In this document: positions 8,201-17,077 of the stretch, one piece after another
Layout: each line of letters begins with the position of its first letter
Numbering within the stretch: position 1 is the first letter of the stretch
From: Mycobacterium sp. AZCC_0083
GTDB lineage: Bacteria; Actinomycetota; Actinomycetes; Mycobacteriales; Mycobacteriaceae
Assembly (NCBI RefSeq): GCF_014202335.1
Contig: NZ_JACHGP010000006.1
Location: 248,001-312,000 of the forward strand
Reading direction: 5' to 3'
Length of the DNA: 64,000 nucleotides
Translations under genes and position numbers: made by a program
Notes under the pieces: generated by a model
Seen by the model: the letters and a program-made list of their open reading frames with translations, nothing else
Databases searched by the model: none
Told to the model about the DNA's origin: nothing

Positions 8201-9358
8201 ATGTCCATGCCCCGCGCCGTGTGTGCGCTGATGGCCCTTTCGGGTCTGCTGCTGGCTTGCTCGCCGGCCGCCGAGCCCGCTGCGACGCCCCCATCGCCCG
8301 GCTCTACCTCGTCGAACGCGCCGTCGACCAGCCAACCACCCGCCGCAACATTGGGGTGCGACATCGCGACGTGGCCGACCCGCGACAAGCTGGCCCAGTT
8401 GCTGGTCGTCGGTGTCACGGGTGCCGACGACGCTCGCGCGGTCGTCGCCAACCACCACGTCGGCGGCATCATGATCGGCAGCTGGACCGACCTCTCGATG
8501 CTGACCGACGGCTCGTTGCCCGGCATCGCCAGTTCGGGCGGGCCGCTGCCGCTCGCGGTCAGCGTCGACGAAGAGGGTGGCCGGGTTTCCCGGCTCAAGA
8601 GCATCATCGGACCGCAGCCATCGGCGCGGGTGCTGGCCGCGACGCACACCCCCGACGAGGTGTATGCCATCGCGCTGGACCGCGGTCACGAGATGCGTGG
8701 CCTCGGCATCACGATCGACTTCGCGCCCGTCGCCGACGTGACGACCGAGCCCGACGACGAGGTGATCGGCGACAGGTCCTTCGGTTCCGACCCGGCGAAG
8801 GTGACGGAGTACGCAGGCGCCTACGCCCGAGGCCTGCGTGACGCCGGCATACTGCCGGTGCTCAAGCACTTCCCCGGACACGGCCACGGCTCGGGTGATT
8901 CGCACACCGGCGCCGTGACGACGCCGCCGTTGACCGATCTGATGAACGACGATCTGGTGCCGTATCGCACGCTGACCACCGCGGCTCCGGTCGCCGTCAT
9001 GGTCGGGCATCTCGAGGTGCCCGGGCTGACCGGTACCGACCCGGCCAGCCTGAGCCCGGCGGCGTACCAGCTGCTGCGCTCCGGCGGCTACGGCGGACCG
9101 CCGTTCAACGGCCTGGTGTTCACCGATGACATCTCCAGCATGGCCGCGGTCAATCAGCGCTACGGCGTCTCCGAGGCGGCACTGAAGGCGTTCCAAGCCG
9201 GTGCCGACGTGGCCCTGTGGACCACCACCGACGAGGTCCCCGCCGCCCTGGACCGCCTCGAACAGGCCGTGGCTGCAGGCGAATTGAACATGTCGACGGT
9301 GGATGCATCTCTGCAGCGGGTCGCGGCGATGAAGGGTCCACCCCACTGCGGAGGTTGA
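8201..9358 (+). CDS. lpqI: lipoprotein LpqI, family GH3 beta-N-acetylglucosaminidase
   Basis: Cell-wall recycling enzyme that removes GlcNAc from muropeptide fragments outside the membrane. 385 residues. Lipoprotein signal with lipobox LLAC (Cys near residue 20), followed by a Ser/Pro/Thr linker. The GH3 barrel shows the NagZ-type loop KHFPGHGHGSGDSH near residue 225, whose Asp-His pair acts as acid/base, and FTDDISSM near 307, whose Asp is the nucleophile position. Only the barrel domain is present, as in NagZ and Rv0237. Two ATGs (8201 and 8207) are possible starts. Its stop lies 3 bases from the end of the convergent decarboxylase gene, where the inserted block begins. Confidence 0.9.
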   Translation: MSMPRAVCALMALSGLLLACSPAAEPAATPPSPGSTSSNAPSTSQPPAATLGCDIATWPTRDKLAQLLVVGVTGADDARAVVANHHVGGIMIGSWTDLSMLTDGSLPGIASSGGPLPLAVSVDEEGGRVSRLKSIIGPQPSARVLAATHTPDEVYAIALDRGHEMRGLGITIDFAPVADVTTEPDDEVIGDRSFGSDPAKVTEYAGAYARGLRDAGILPVLKHFPGHGHGSGDSHTGAVTTPPLTDLMNDDLVPYRTLTTAAPVAVMVGHLEVPGLTGTDPASLSPAAYQLLRSGGYGGPPFNGLVFTDDISSMAAVNQRYGVSEAALKAFQAGADVALWTTTDEVPAALDRLEQAVAAGELNMSTVDASLQRVAAMKGPPHCGG

Positions 9359-9361
9359 CCC

Positions 9362-10810
9362 TCAGCGGACGACCAAGACCTGCTCCATCGTGGGATCCGA
9401 TGCGCTGATCGGATTTCCGGCGTTGCGCAATGCCAGCAGGAGGTCGATGACGTCCGCGTCGAGCCGTTCACCGGGCATGACGAGGGGGATACCCGGCGGG
9501 TAGGGCGTGATGGCCTCGGCCGCGATCCGTCCGGCCGTGGCCTGCAGCGACACCGCCTCGTCGGCTGCGAAGAACGCCTCCCGCGGCGTGAGGACCGTCT
9601 CCGGACGCACGGCGAGCAGATCTCCGATCAACCCGGTCTTGGCGCCCGCACTCGTCCTGCCTGCGTGCCTCGCAACTTCGGCAAACCCGGCGACCAACCG
9701 CTCGAAGTCCTCGTCGGTATTGCCGATCGTGCTGATGCACAACACATGTCCGGTGCCGCTCAACTCCGGCTGGACGCCGTGCACGCGGTTGAGTCGCTCG
9801 ACGATGCCCCGGGCGTCGGCCGCAAGACCGGACGTTCCGATGAGCAGTTTGGTCTCGTCGAGTTGGTGCAGCCCGGTGCCCGCGCCTGCGAGATCGTCGG
9901 GGCGCAGCACCCGCAGCCCCGGGATGGCGGCCAGCCGGGTCGCCGCGTTCCTCGCCCGCTGAAGGGCTTGGTCGAGCAGGTCGCGGCCGTGCAGCATCAT
10001 CTCTCGCCGGGCGAGGTCGATCGACGCCATGATCGCGAAGTGCGGGCTGGTGGTCTGGACCAGCTGTAGACCCCTGCGCACCGACGCGGGATCGAGCACC
10101 TCGGGGTCGATGTGCAGCACCGCGGCCTGGCTCAAGCCGGACAGGATTTTGTGCACGGACTGCACGGTCGCTGCGGCACCGGCACTTTCACCTGGGGTCG
10201 GCAGATCCGGATGGAACGCGAAGTGCGGCGAATGGGCGCCGTCGACGAGCAGCGTGGCGTCGTGACGACGGGACAGTTCGGCCAGCGCTGCGATGTCGCC
10301 GGTGGTGCCGTAATACGTTGGGTGCAGCACCCACAACGCCTTGGCGCCGCTGTCACGGAACGCCCGCTCGACGACGTCGGCGTCGATACCGTGCGCGACA
10401 CCGAACCGGTCGTCCCAGCGGGGTTCCAGCCAGACCGGCCTTGCGCCGACCTGCACCAGCCCCGCCAGCACGGACTTGTGCGCGTTGCGGGCGATCAGTA
10501 CCGGTTCGTCGGGCCGAAGCGCCGAGAGCGCGACGGTGATGTTGCCGCTCGTCGACCCCTGAACCAGGATGAAGCTCTGGCCGACACCCCACGCATCGGC
10601 GATCAGGCGCTCGGCCTCGAGGATCGGCCCTTCAGGGCAGTGCAGCGTGTCGGTATCCGGCAGGTTGTTGAGGTCGATCGCCGCGATGTGATCGCGGAAC
10701 CACGGGTCCAGCGTTCGGCCACCCTTGTGGCCAGGGCTGTAGAACGGCGCCTGCTCGCGTTCGACGAACTGACGGAGCGACTCGAAAAGCGGTGCGGTGT
10801 CATGTTTCAC
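9362..10810 (-). CDS. Orn/Lys/Arg decarboxylase family protein (PLP)
   Basis: PLP-dependent basic amino acid decarboxylase expected to release CO2 and a di- or polyamine (agmatine, cadaverine or putrescine; substrate not readable). 482 residues from the GTG at 10810, which overlaps the amidohydrolase stop (GTGA). Motifs: FYSPGHKGG near the start, VQGSTSGNI, LLVDGAHSPH (Asp binding the pyridine ring) and the Schiff-base lysine in TVQSVHKILSG. Length matches the short Gram-positive SpeA/YaaO form, without the N-terminal wing domain of the large E. coli enzymes. It is the last gene of a minus-strand run: ligase, permease, aminotransferase, amidohydrolase, decarboxylase. It could supply an amine, or act on an amino acid brought in by the permease. 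Confidence 0.85.
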   Translation of the reverse strand: MKHDTAPLFESLRQFVEREQAPFYSPGHKGGRTLDPWFRDHIAAIDLNNLPDTDTLHCPEGPILEAERLIADAWGVGQSFILVQGSTSGNITVALSALRPDEPVLIARNAHKSVLAGLVQVGARPVWLEPRWDDRFGVAHGIDADVVERAFRDSGAKALWVLHPTYYGTTGDIAALAELSRRHDATLLVDGAHSPHFAFHPDLPTPGESAGAAATVQSVHKILSGLSQAAVLHIDPEVLDPASVRRGLQLVQTTSPHFAIMASIDLARREMMLHGRDLLDQALQRARNAATRLAAIPGLRVLRPDDLAGAGTGLHQLDETKLLIGTSGLAADARGIVERLNRVHGVQPELSGTGHVLCISTIGNTDEDFERLVAGFAEVARHAGRTSAGAKTGLIGDLLAVRPETVLTPREAFFAADEAVSLQATAGRIAAEAITPYPPGIPLVMPGERLDADVIDLLLALRNAGNPISASDPTMEQVLVVR

Positions 10811-11982
10811 AATGAATACACCCGCTCGGCGTTGTGCACGGCGATCATGTCGACGATCCGGATCGCGTCCTGCTCGGTGCAGTCCCCGGTACGCACCCAG
10901 CCGCCGAGCACCTGCCCCATCGCACGCCGCCACAGCACCGAGCCGAGTACGTGGAGTTCGGGTGGCCCGAACGCGTCGGACGAGTACAGCTGCTTGGCGA
11001 ACGGCGCGGTCTCGAGTGCCTCGGCGACCAGCCCGGTCGAACGGACCCCGAGGTAGTTGATGGCAAGTCCCACATCGAAGTTCACGTTGTCGAAGGACTG
11101 AGCGAGATAGCCGGCCTGCCGATGGAACGGATAGCAGTGCAGAAGAAGTACCGGGACGGGCGCCATCGTGCGCAGCAGCGGCAGCAGCAACATCGGATCG
11201 GTGCGATGCAGGTCCAGATCGCGGTCCCCGAAGCCGACGTGCACCTGGATCGGCAGCCCGTGTGCGGCCGCCTCGTGCACGGCGAACGCGATCAGCACCG
11301 GGCTGTCGAGCCGCAGCGGGTGCGCCCGGCCTGCCAGTTCGCGTGCTTCGGCGACGACGTCGGCGTCGCTCGGTTGCGTCCAGTCGATGTTGAAACCGGT
11401 GCGGTAGGCCGAAATCGTCTTGGTACCAACCACGTCCGGCGAGTCCGCCGCAGCCCGCAATGCCGACCGGAAGGCGCCGGGAAAGTCGTCGGGCGACGTC
11501 CCGCTCTCCAGCAGGTCCTCAGCGAGGCGCTCGAGGCGCAGGATCTCCGACGACGGGGCACCGCTTAGCTCGGTGAGCCGCTGGGGCAGCGTGATCATGT
11601 CCCCCTTGAACCCGGTGTCGACGATCCAGCGCGACACGCCAGCGGCGGGCAGCATCAGCTTGGCCAGCTCGTCGGGTGTCGACTCGGCGCGGGCCGCCCA
11701 GTAGTCGTCGGCACTGGCCAGCGCATCGAGTCCGAGCAGCGGTGCGCACCAGCGCCGGATGGAAAGGCCCAGCGGCGAATCGAATTGGGACATGAAGGCA
11801 GGTACTGGGTCGGTGGACCCCTCGTTGATCGATGCCTCGAAATCGTCTCGGTCGAGGGGCGCGGTGAAGACGCCGTGCACGTGGTGATCGATCAGCGCGA
11901 CGCCGCGCAGATGATCGGCCAGCGCGTGCGGCACCTCGGCCGCTACCCCGCCGAAGACGTCCTGCACTTCACCAACCGGCAT
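10807..11982 (-). CDS. amidohydrolase family protein (FluG N-domain type)
   Basis: Metal-dependent hydrolase of the Amidohydro_2 type, 391 residues from the ATG at 11982, which gives MPVGEVQDVF and avoids a long overlap with the upstream gene (the actual overlap is 14 bases). The metal site begins with ALIDHHVHGVF near residue 30, the HxH of the family; later parts include IQVHVGFGDRD and LLLHCYPFHRQAGYLA, with an Asp near the end in SSDAFGPPEL. Proteins of this type sit next to, or fused in front of, glutamine-synthetase-like enzymes (as in fungal FluG), and here the ligase is in the same operon. It may hydrolyse an amide or decarboxylate an intermediate; the substrate is unknown. Confidence 0.75.
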   Translation of the reverse strand: MPVGEVQDVFGGVAAEVPHALADHLRGVALIDHHVHGVFTAPLDRDDFEASINEGSTDPVPAFMSQFDSPLGLSIRRWCAPLLGLDALASADDYWAARAESTPDELAKLMLPAAGVSRWIVDTGFKGDMITLPQRLTELSGAPSSEILRLERLAEDLLESGTSPDDFPGAFRSALRAAADSPDVVGTKTISAYRTGFNIDWTQPSDADVVAEARELAGRAHPLRLDSPVLIAFAVHEAAAHGLPIQVHVGFGDRDLDLHRTDPMLLLPLLRTMAPVPVLLLHCYPFHRQAGYLAQSFDNVNFDVGLAINYLGVRSTGLVAEALETAPFAKQLYSSDAFGPPELHVLGSVLWRRAMGQVLGGWVRTGDCTEQDAIRIVDMIAVHNAERVYSL

Positions 11983-13276
11983 ACTTCGCGACCTCCATGG
12001 CATCCACTCTGCCAGCCGCCGCATCGGAGATGGCCGCGCCGAGTATCTCGACCGCGCGGGCCGCCTCGGTGTCGGTGAGCACCAGCGGTGGCGTGATCTC
12101 CAGGACGTTGCCGCCAACGTAGTAGACGACCGCACCCAACTCCCAGGCACGGTAGACCACGTTCGCGGCGAGATGGGGATCGCGGTCGCCGGTGTGCGGG
12201 TCGACGAGTTCGAGGCCGATCGCCAGGCCGCGCCCGCGAACGTCGCCGATGCGCTCGGAGCCCGGTGATCCGGCCAGCGCGCTCAGCCCGTCGGCCAGCA
12301 GCGCCCCCACGGTCGCGGCGCGCTCGGCCAGTCGATCGCCGACGATGGTGGCCAATACGGCGCGTCCTGCTGCCGTGCACACCGGATTGCCCGCAGTGGT
12401 GAGAAGTGCTGCGGCGGGCGGGAAGTCGAGCAGTTCCGCCGGCCCCACCGCCGCCGACAACGGCAGACCACCGCCGAGCACCTTGCCGAACGTGACGATG
12501 TCTGGCGCGATGCCGTCGTGGTCGAAGGCGTGCAGCGTTCCCGGTCGGCCCAGCCCCATCTTGACCTCGTCGCAGATCATCGGGACTCCGTGCCTGCGGC
12601 AGAGTTCGTGCAGGCGGGCGAGGAAGCCGTCGGGCGGCACGATCAAGCCGCCGTCGGACAGGATCGGCTCGACGATCAGGCACGCGATGGAGCCGCCGGC
12701 CAGATGCTGCTCCGCCAGGTCCAGACAGGCGGTCACGTCCTCGTCGACCCCGCCCAGGCCGGGCCGAAAGGGGTTGGGATACGGCAGGAAGACGACGTCG
12801 GGGTCCGGTGGCGAACCTGCGTCGACGTGCACGCCAGACACACCCATCGCCACGCCGACACCGCCGTGGTAGCTGTGCTCGAACGCGATGATGGTGCGCC
12901 GCCCGGTGGCATGCCTGCAGGCCCGAAGTGCGACGTCGTTGGCGTCAGAGCCCGCGTGCCCCAGATAGACTCGCCGTTCGCCGCTACCGGGGACCAGCGC
13001 GAGCAGGTCCTCGGCGAGGCCAACCGAATCGGGGTGGACGGCGGACAAGCCGCCGGATCCCGGCGCCGTCCGCACTGCCCGAGTCACGGCCTCCACGACG
13101 GCTGGGTGGCCGTGTCCGAGGCCGGACGCCGTCCAGGTCGCCGACAGGTCGAGCAACTCGCGCCCGTCGGGCGTGACCAGAGTTGAGCCGTGGCCGGAGA
13201 CCACCTCCAGCGGGAAGAAGCGCAGCTTCTCGATTCCCGCGATCGCCGCCTCGTCGCGGTCGTACAGCGCGCTCAC
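11969..13276 (-). CDS. class III aminotransferase (PLP)
   Basis: Fold-type I, class III aminotransferase of the GABA/ornithine/putrescine group; moves an amino group, typically a terminal one, to a keto acid. 435 residues from GTG 13276, overlapping the permease stop by four bases (GTGA). Features: DLSATWTASGLGHGHPAVVEA, EHSYHGG, the PLP Asp in ICDEVKMGLGRPG and the Schiff-base lysine in DIVTFGKVLGGGLP. In many family members the motif after the PLP Asp is DEVQTG; here it is DEVKMG. In the operon it would deaminate the free end of a di-amine, whether glutamylated or not, but the exact substrate cannot be read from sequence. Confidence 0.83.
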   Translation of the reverse strand: MSALYDRDEAAIAGIEKLRFFPLEVVSGHGSTLVTPDGRELLDLSATWTASGLGHGHPAVVEAVTRAVRTAPGSGGLSAVHPDSVGLAEDLLALVPGSGERRVYLGHAGSDANDVALRACRHATGRRTIIAFEHSYHGGVGVAMGVSGVHVDAGSPPDPDVVFLPYPNPFRPGLGGVDEDVTACLDLAEQHLAGGSIACLIVEPILSDGGLIVPPDGFLARLHELCRRHGVPMICDEVKMGLGRPGTLHAFDHDGIAPDIVTFGKVLGGGLPLSAAVGPAELLDFPPAAALLTTAGNPVCTAAGRAVLATIVGDRLAERAATVGALLADGLSALAGSPGSERIGDVRGRGLAIGLELVDPHTGDRDPHLAANVVYRAWELGAVVYYVGGNVLEITPPLVLTDTEAARAVEILGAAISDAAAGRVDAMEVAKYAGW

Positions 13277-14772
13277 TCCGCATGCACCGGAGGGGTGTTC
13301 GCCAGCTCTGCGGCCAGCGACTCCCCAACGCGTTTCGCAATCCCAGAGGCGGCGATGGCGATCACCAACCCAACGGCGCACCAATACAATCCGAGCAACG
13401 GGGCATCCAACCAGGTCTGCGCACCCTTGACGTTGAACCACAACACCACCGCGATCACCACGGCTCCAAGGGTCGGCAACACGAGGCCCAGAATCTTGCC
13501 CTTGCCGCCGTGCACGTCGGTAAATTTGGGAGCGCCGACGAACCACACTGCCGCCACCTCGACGAGCAGATAGCAGACCATCAGGCACACCGAACCGGCC
13601 ACGGCGAACAGGAAGTAGGTGTTGATCGCATCGTTGCCGGTACCCATGTCGGGCCAGCCAAGAGCACCGCAGATGAGGACGACCACCAACGCGGCCCCGA
13701 CCACCAGCCAGGTGGCGCGACGGGGACCGCCCGTTCCGGCGTGGATGTGCGCCAACGCCTTCGGGCCGAAGCCGTCGCGCCCGAACGCGTAGAGCATCCG
13801 ACCGGACGTCGCCGCGCAGGCCAGGTGACAGCCGAACGCCGACACGATCGCGGTGAAGATGATCAGCAGGCTGAACCACTGACCGACGTAGCTACTGCCC
13901 AAGTCCCCCAACGTGTTTCCGGAATTCTGGAAGGCGTCGAGCCCGGCCTGATCAGTTCCGAAACCGACGACCTGGGCGAACATCACGACGACGAACAGCA
14001 CGCCGGTCAGGATCAATGTCCCGGCCAGCGCCCGCGGGATGTTGCGGCCAGGATCGTCGGTTTCCTCGCCCATCGACGCGCACGCCTCGAAACCTGCCCA
14101 TGAGAGGAAGGCCGCGACGACGGCGCTCAGTACGGCCGAGGCGGACACGCCGTCGAACGAGAACGCGCTGAAATCGACCCCGGTCGTCGGGGCACCGCCC
14201 TTCGCGAAGATCACCACCACCAGCACGATCATCGACAGGATGCCGATGCCCTCGATGGCGAGCAGGATCTTCGCCAGCAGCCGGATGTCGCGGCCGGACA
14301 ATAGGAATGAGATGACGGCGCCCACGACGACGACGATCAACCACGGCAGCTGGTATGGGTGGTCGTTGCCCGCCTGCAGTTCAGCGATGAACGCGTTGAC
14401 GAACGCGGCGGTCAAGGCCAGGGTCCCGATGGCGAAACCCCAGTAGGCCCCGAGCATCGCGAAGCCGGAGAAGAATCCGGTCCTCGGCCCGATCGTGCCG
14501 CCGACCAATCCGTACGCCGACCCGGCGTGGTTGAGGTGGCGGGTCAGCCGGACGAAGCTATAGCCGACCAGCGACACACCGATCAGGCCGATCACGAACA
14601 CCAGTGGAATGGCCTTGCCGACGGTACCGATCAGGCCCTGACCGTTCCCTGACATCGCCAGGGTCGGCCCCACCAGGGCGACGGACAACGCCAATGCCAC
14701 CCAGAACGGCAAGCGGCGGTGCGGAAGTCGATCGGCGCCCTCTGATTGACCAGCCGACACGTTGGTACTCAT
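13273..14772 (-). CDS. APC-family amino acid/amine permease
   Basis: Twelve-helix-type transporter of the amino acid-polyamine-organocation family, 499 residues. The start at 14772 (MSTNVSAGQ) is preceded by GGAG; an in-frame start further upstream is not needed. The N-terminal sequence LALSVALVGPTLAMSGNGQG matches the helix-1 unwound region, and SWAGFEACASMGEETDDPGR the conserved helix 6 to loop region typical of APC proteins related to YfnA/ethanolamine-type permeases. It lies between the ligase gene (47 bases upstream) and the coupled aminotransferase gene. The likely cargo is the amine or amino acid that the operon degrades. Confidence 0.85.
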   Translation of the reverse strand: MSTNVSAGQSEGADRLPHRRLPFWVALALSVALVGPTLAMSGNGQGLIGTVGKAIPLVFVIGLIGVSLVGYSFVRLTRHLNHAGSAYGLVGGTIGPRTGFFSGFAMLGAYWGFAIGTLALTAAFVNAFIAELQAGNDHPYQLPWLIVVVVGAVISFLLSGRDIRLLAKILLAIEGIGILSMIVLVVVIFAKGGAPTTGVDFSAFSFDGVSASAVLSAVVAAFLSWAGFEACASMGEETDDPGRNIPRALAGTLILTGVLFVVVMFAQVVGFGTDQAGLDAFQNSGNTLGDLGSSYVGQWFSLLIIFTAIVSAFGCHLACAATSGRMLYAFGRDGFGPKALAHIHAGTGGPRRATWLVVGAALVVVLICGALGWPDMGTGNDAINTYFLFAVAGSVCLMVCYLLVEVAAVWFVGAPKFTDVHGGKGKILGLVLPTLGAVVIAVVLWFNVKGAQTWLDAPLLGLYWCAVGLVIAIAASGIAKRVGESLAAELANTPPVHAE

Positions 14773-14819
14773 GATGTCTCCTTCTCGTGCACTTTGTGCT
14801 CCTCGCGTCCGCAGCAGGC

Positions 14820-16145
14820 TCAACAGCTCCAGGCCAGGCGCAGCGCCCGGGTGGTGTCCGCAGGCGGCAGCCCGCCGTACGTGGTGATCTCGTACCGTCG
14901 CACCGCAACCAGCGCGTCGATGACTTCCGGCGAGAGCAACTCAGCGGCGATCGCCGAGCCCTCCATGGCGTCGATCGCGGCGGCCTGGTCGATCGGCAGC
15001 GGCGGTGGTGTCGCGCCCGAGCGCGCCGGAGCGTCGGGTACCTCGCCTGGCAGCTCGAGCTCGCGATCGATGCCCCGCACTGCGCTGCCGAGGAGCGCCG
15101 TGGCGGCAAGGTACGGGTTGGCGCTCGGGTCGATGAGCTTGAGTTCGGCATTGGCGCCGTGCGGGTTACCTGGCGTGGCCGCGATGAACCGGACCGCCGC
15201 CTCGCGGTTCTCCAGACCCCAGCACGCCGCCGCGCCTGCCCAGTTGCCGGGCTTGAGACGCAGTGACGACAACACCGAACCGGCGTAGACGCCAAGCAGA
15301 TCCGGCAGGGTGTCGATGATCCCGGCGATGGCGGAACCGCCTGCAGGCCGCATCCCGTACGGGCCGTCGCCGCCGCCGAACAACGGGCCTTGCTCGTCGA
15401 CCAAGGACAGGTGCAGGTGTGCGCCGTTGCCGGCCCCTCCTTCGAAGGGCACCGGGGAGAACGAGATCTGCAGTCCGTGCCTGGCGGCGGCCCGCCCGAT
15501 CACGATCCGCGCGCGGATCACGGCATCGGCCGTGGCGACGGGGGTGTCCGGCGCCAGTGAGACCTCGATCTGGTCGTGGCCGTACTCGGTGTGGATCTGT
15601 TCGATGCTGAGCCCGGCCCGCTCGGCCGAAGTGGCGAGGTCAACGAGGAATGCGGAGCGCTCGAGCGACGTGCGGATGCCGTACGGCGACCACGGCGCCG
15701 TCGTTGCGGGACTGCCGTCGAGGGCGACCAACGTGCACTCGAGTTCCGCACCGAGCTTGACGCTCAGCCCGCGGTCCGCCGCGGCCCGTTCGGTGGCCGC
15801 CAGGATCGAGCGCGCGCACAGCGGCGACGGGTGGCCGTGCTGGTCGTCGAGATTGCCTGGCGCCCAGGCCACCCCGTCGTCGACCACCCGGACGTTGGCC
15901 GGATCGATGCGTATCCTCAGGTCACCGGCGACGCCGATGGTTGGCGTGAAGGCGATACCGCTGTCGACGCAGAACACGCTCCACGACGGTGACACGCCCA
16001 TCCCCGAGCGCTGGAAGTCGCCGAGTCGCCGTAGCGGCACGTACTTGGCCCTCGTGACGCCTGCCAGATCGGTCACCGAACCGGCGACGAGTTCCACCCC
16101 GTCGGCGCGCAGTTCCTCGATGCGATCGTCGCTCGACACCGGCAT
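14820..16145 (-). CDS. glutamine synthetase-like gamma-glutamyl ligase
   Basis: Member of the glutamine synthetase family outside the GlnA1 group; enzymes of this sort (PuuA, GlnA3, GlnA4, IpuC) glutamylate polyamines, ethanolamine or alkylamines using ATP. 441 residues. Metal and catalytic positions are kept: LGAELE near 130, EYGHDQIEVSLAP near 200, GNGAHLHLSL near 250 and NREAAVRF near 315. The N-terminal beta-grasp begins DGVELVAGSVTDLAGVTRAKYVP. No adenylylation-type Tyr loop (NLYDLP) is seen near the C-terminus, as expected for non-nitrogen-regulated paralogues. First gene of the minus-strand operon, divergent from the class II amidotransferase. The amine substrate is unknown. Confidence 0.8.
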   Translation of the reverse strand: MPVSSDDRIEELRADGVELVAGSVTDLAGVTRAKYVPLRRLGDFQRSGMGVSPSWSVFCVDSGIAFTPTIGVAGDLRIRIDPANVRVVDDGVAWAPGNLDDQHGHPSPLCARSILAATERAAADRGLSVKLGAELECTLVALDGSPATTAPWSPYGIRTSLERSAFLVDLATSAERAGLSIEQIHTEYGHDQIEVSLAPDTPVATADAVIRARIVIGRAAARHGLQISFSPVPFEGGAGNGAHLHLSLVDEQGPLFGGGDGPYGMRPAGGSAIAGIIDTLPDLLGVYAGSVLSSLRLKPGNWAGAAACWGLENREAAVRFIAATPGNPHGANAELKLIDPSANPYLAATALLGSAVRGIDRELELPGEVPDAPARSGATPPPLPIDQAAAIDAMEGSAIAAELLSPEVIDALVAVRRYEITTYGGLPPADTTRALRLAWSC

Positions 16146-16216
16146 CCAACCTCCTCCTCCGTGTGACAGGGCTCCGGGTGAGAGCGCAATGTGCGTCTTC
16201 GAGAAAGCTATGTCAT

Positions 16217-16231
16217 GAATGTTTCAGATTC
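16217..16231. promoter_or_regulatory. candidate operator in divergent promoter
   Basis: The 140-base gap 16146-16285 between the ligase and amidotransferase genes contains an AT-rich core (about 16208-16245) with the inverted repeat GAAT-N7-ATTC at 16217-16231 and TTTAAAAT just after it. A dyad in the only divergent promoter of this block is a reasonable binding site for the RpiR regulator encoded at 17074. No fixed consensus supports it, so the call is weak. GGGGGA at about 16275 is the ribosome site of the amidotransferase. Confidence 0.3.
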
Positions 16232-16285
16232 TTTAAAATACTCCGATTAGGATCGATTCATAAGATCTAGACAGGGGGAAGTCTG

Positions 16286-17077
16286 ATGTGCCGGCTGCTG
16301 GGTGTCGTCTCCGCAACACCGATCACCGTCGCCGACGCCGTCGGCGACAGTGTGCTGAAGGACTTCGTCGCGCTGACCAAGGTGCACGGCGACGGCTGGG
16401 GTATCGCGGCCGTCGACGAACGAGGCGACGATCCGCACGCCACGGTCTCGGCGGGCAGCGCACTGGACGACCCGGCCTTCACCGCGGTCACACACGATCA
16501 GCGGGCCGTCGCCGCCATCGTCCACCTGCGCTGGGCCACCAGTGGACTTGCGGTGCAGCCGCAGAACTCCCACCCCTTCGTTGCCGACGGAATAGCCATG
16601 GCGCACAACGGTTCCATCAAGCCGATGGGACTGCTGGACGGCCTCCTCGAACCCGAGGTCGCCGCGTCGCTGCGCGGTACCACCGACAGCGAGCGCTACT
16701 TCGGACTGATCCGCCAGCACCGCAGTGTGGCACCGAATCTCGCCGAGGCCGTCCGGCGGGCGGTGACGCAACTGCGCCAGATCTACCCCGATGCCAGCCT
16801 GAACGCGCTCCTTCTCGGCGAGGACCAGCTGATCGTCGTCCACGCACATGCCAAGAGCCAGTTGGTCGACGAGGACATCGAGGAGATCACTGCCGCCGAC
16901 TTGCCTGCCGAGCACCTCGAGGACTACTTCGCGCTGCGGTCGACGCGCACCGACGACGGCACCCTGATCGTCGGATCCACCGGCTTCGGCGACCTTGCGT
17001 GGGAACCGTTGCCGCCGGAGTGCGTCGTCGCCATCTCCCTGGCGGACTCGTCCATGACAGAGCATCCCCTCGGATGA
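16286..17077 (+). CDS. stand-alone class II glutamine amidotransferase (EgtC/YafJ-like)
   Basis: N-terminal-nucleophile hydrolase, 263 residues. After removal of Met the protein starts with Cys2 (MCRLLGVV), the class II nucleophile. Other family elements: KVHGDGWGIAA, VHLRWATSGLA, NSHPF, MAHNGSI and TTDSE. There is no synthase domain, so it resembles EgtC, which removes a gamma-glutamyl group from an intermediate, and YafJ, rather than PurF or GlmS. Placed divergent from a GS-like ligase, it is a plausible hydrolase for releasing glutamate from a gamma-glutamylated intermediate. The stop overlaps the RpiR gene start (ATGA). The fold is clear; the substrate is inferred. Confidence 0.82.
   Translation: MCRLLGVVSATPITVADAVGDSVLKDFVALTKVHGDGWGIAAVDERGDDPHATVSAGSALDDPAFTAVTHDQRAVAAIVHLRWATSGLAVQPQNSHPFVADGIAMAHNGSIKPMGLLDGLLEPEVAASLRGTTDSERYFGLIRQHRSVAPNLAEAVRRAVTQLRQIYPDASLNALLLGEDQLIVVHAHAKSQLVDEDIEEITAADLPAEHLEDYFALRSTRTDDGTLIVGSTGFGDLAWEPLPPECVVAISLADSSMTEHPLG

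Noticed and set aside
16288..17070. Frame joining the region before the RpiR start to the RpiR protein as a 547-residue product
   Set aside because: The first half is a shifted reading of the class II amidotransferase; RpiR starts naturally at the ATGA overlap at 17074.
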